Both the position numbers and the translations under genes were made by a program. From contig DKQG01000032.1 in NCBI GenBank assembly GCA_002471575.1, forward strand, positions 30,496 to 44,738: DNA of 14,243 nt, in the 5' to 3' direction. A model generated the notes under the pieces. The model searched no databases, was not told the DNA's origin, and was given only the letters and a program-made list of their open reading frames with translations. Origin of the DNA: Alphaproteobacteria bacterium UBA7314. Lineage in GTDB: Bacteria; Pseudomonadota; Alphaproteobacteria; MPNO01; UBA830. Positions 14,170-14,243 of this stretch are shown one piece after another; positions within the stretch are counted from its first letter, which is position 1; the number at the start of each line of letters is the position of its first letter.

Positions 14170-14243
14170 ATGACAGACCTCGCCCATATCCGCAATTTTG
14201 CGATCATCGCTCATATCGACCACGGCAAGTCGACGCTGGCCGA
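14170..14243 (+). CDS. lepA: Elongation factor 4 (LepA), 5' end only
   Basis: Only the first 24 codons lie in the window; the gene runs off the right edge. The peptide begins MTDLAHIRNF and enters the G1 loop IIAHIDHGKSTLA (P-loop AHIDHGKS, residues 14-21). The HIRNF-IIAHIDHGKST pattern is that of LepA/EF4, a ribosome-bound translational GTPase. The related BipA/TypA usually reads HVDHGKTTL, which argues for LepA. ATG 14170 is the only ATG, GTG or TTG in frame after the upstream stop at 14116-14118. There is no Shine-Dalgarno before it: the nine preceding bases are CCGCGCGCC. Confidence 0.93.
   Translation, partial: MTDLAHIRNFAIIAHIDHGKSTLA

Overview
This window is a high-GC chromosomal segment from an alphaproteobacterium. 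The lineage call rests on three things: the alpha-type AddB (no P-loop, with a C-terminal nuclease) next to AddA; the tsaE-amgK-murU-addB-addA-trxA gene order; and the sequences of the ribosomal proteins and PheST. A Rhodospirillales-like member is my best guess, but this is inference. Every recognisable gene is on the + strand. There are no tRNA or rRNA genes, CRISPR arrays, insertion sequences or phage genes.

Region 1 (1-446) holds no intact gene. Positions 108-437 look like the wreck of a sensor histidine kinase: a signal-peptide-like start, one membrane segment in a shifted frame, then a short piece of the kinase ATPase domain (a damaged G2 box ending in LHGG) directly before tsaE. The middle of the kinase is gone.

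Region 2 (447-9120) is a tight cassette of five genes joined by overlapping stop and start codons. tsaE serves tRNA t6A synthesis. amgK and murU recycle MurNAc to UDP-MurNAc. addB and addA form the double-strand-break helicase-nuclease. The overlaps imply one transcript with coupled translation, although the functions are unrelated.

Region 3 (9121-9600) has a 110-base gap with an inverted repeat, then trxA (thioredoxin) with a clear ribosome binding site and a strong intrinsic terminator.

Region 4 (9601-13889) is a translation operon: rpmI (L35), rplT (L20), pheS and pheT. It has its own well-formed promoter (TTGCAC-N17-TATAAA) and a structured leader of about 105 bases. infC, the usual first gene of this operon in enterobacteria, is not present here.

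Region 5 (13890-14243) begins with a second apparent gene fossil. Its ATG overlaps the pheT stop; it hits an amber codon at codon 11 and continues in the same frame to 14068. Both ends weakly resemble a WrbA-type flavodoxin quinone reductase with the middle missing. The 5' end of lepA (EF4) then follows, with a -10 element so close to its ATG and so little sign of a ribosome binding site that its mRNA may be leaderless.

Most of the window is conserved housekeeping sequence. The most interesting signals are the two internally deleted gene remnants that flank the block, the rpmI leader, and the likely leaderless lepA.
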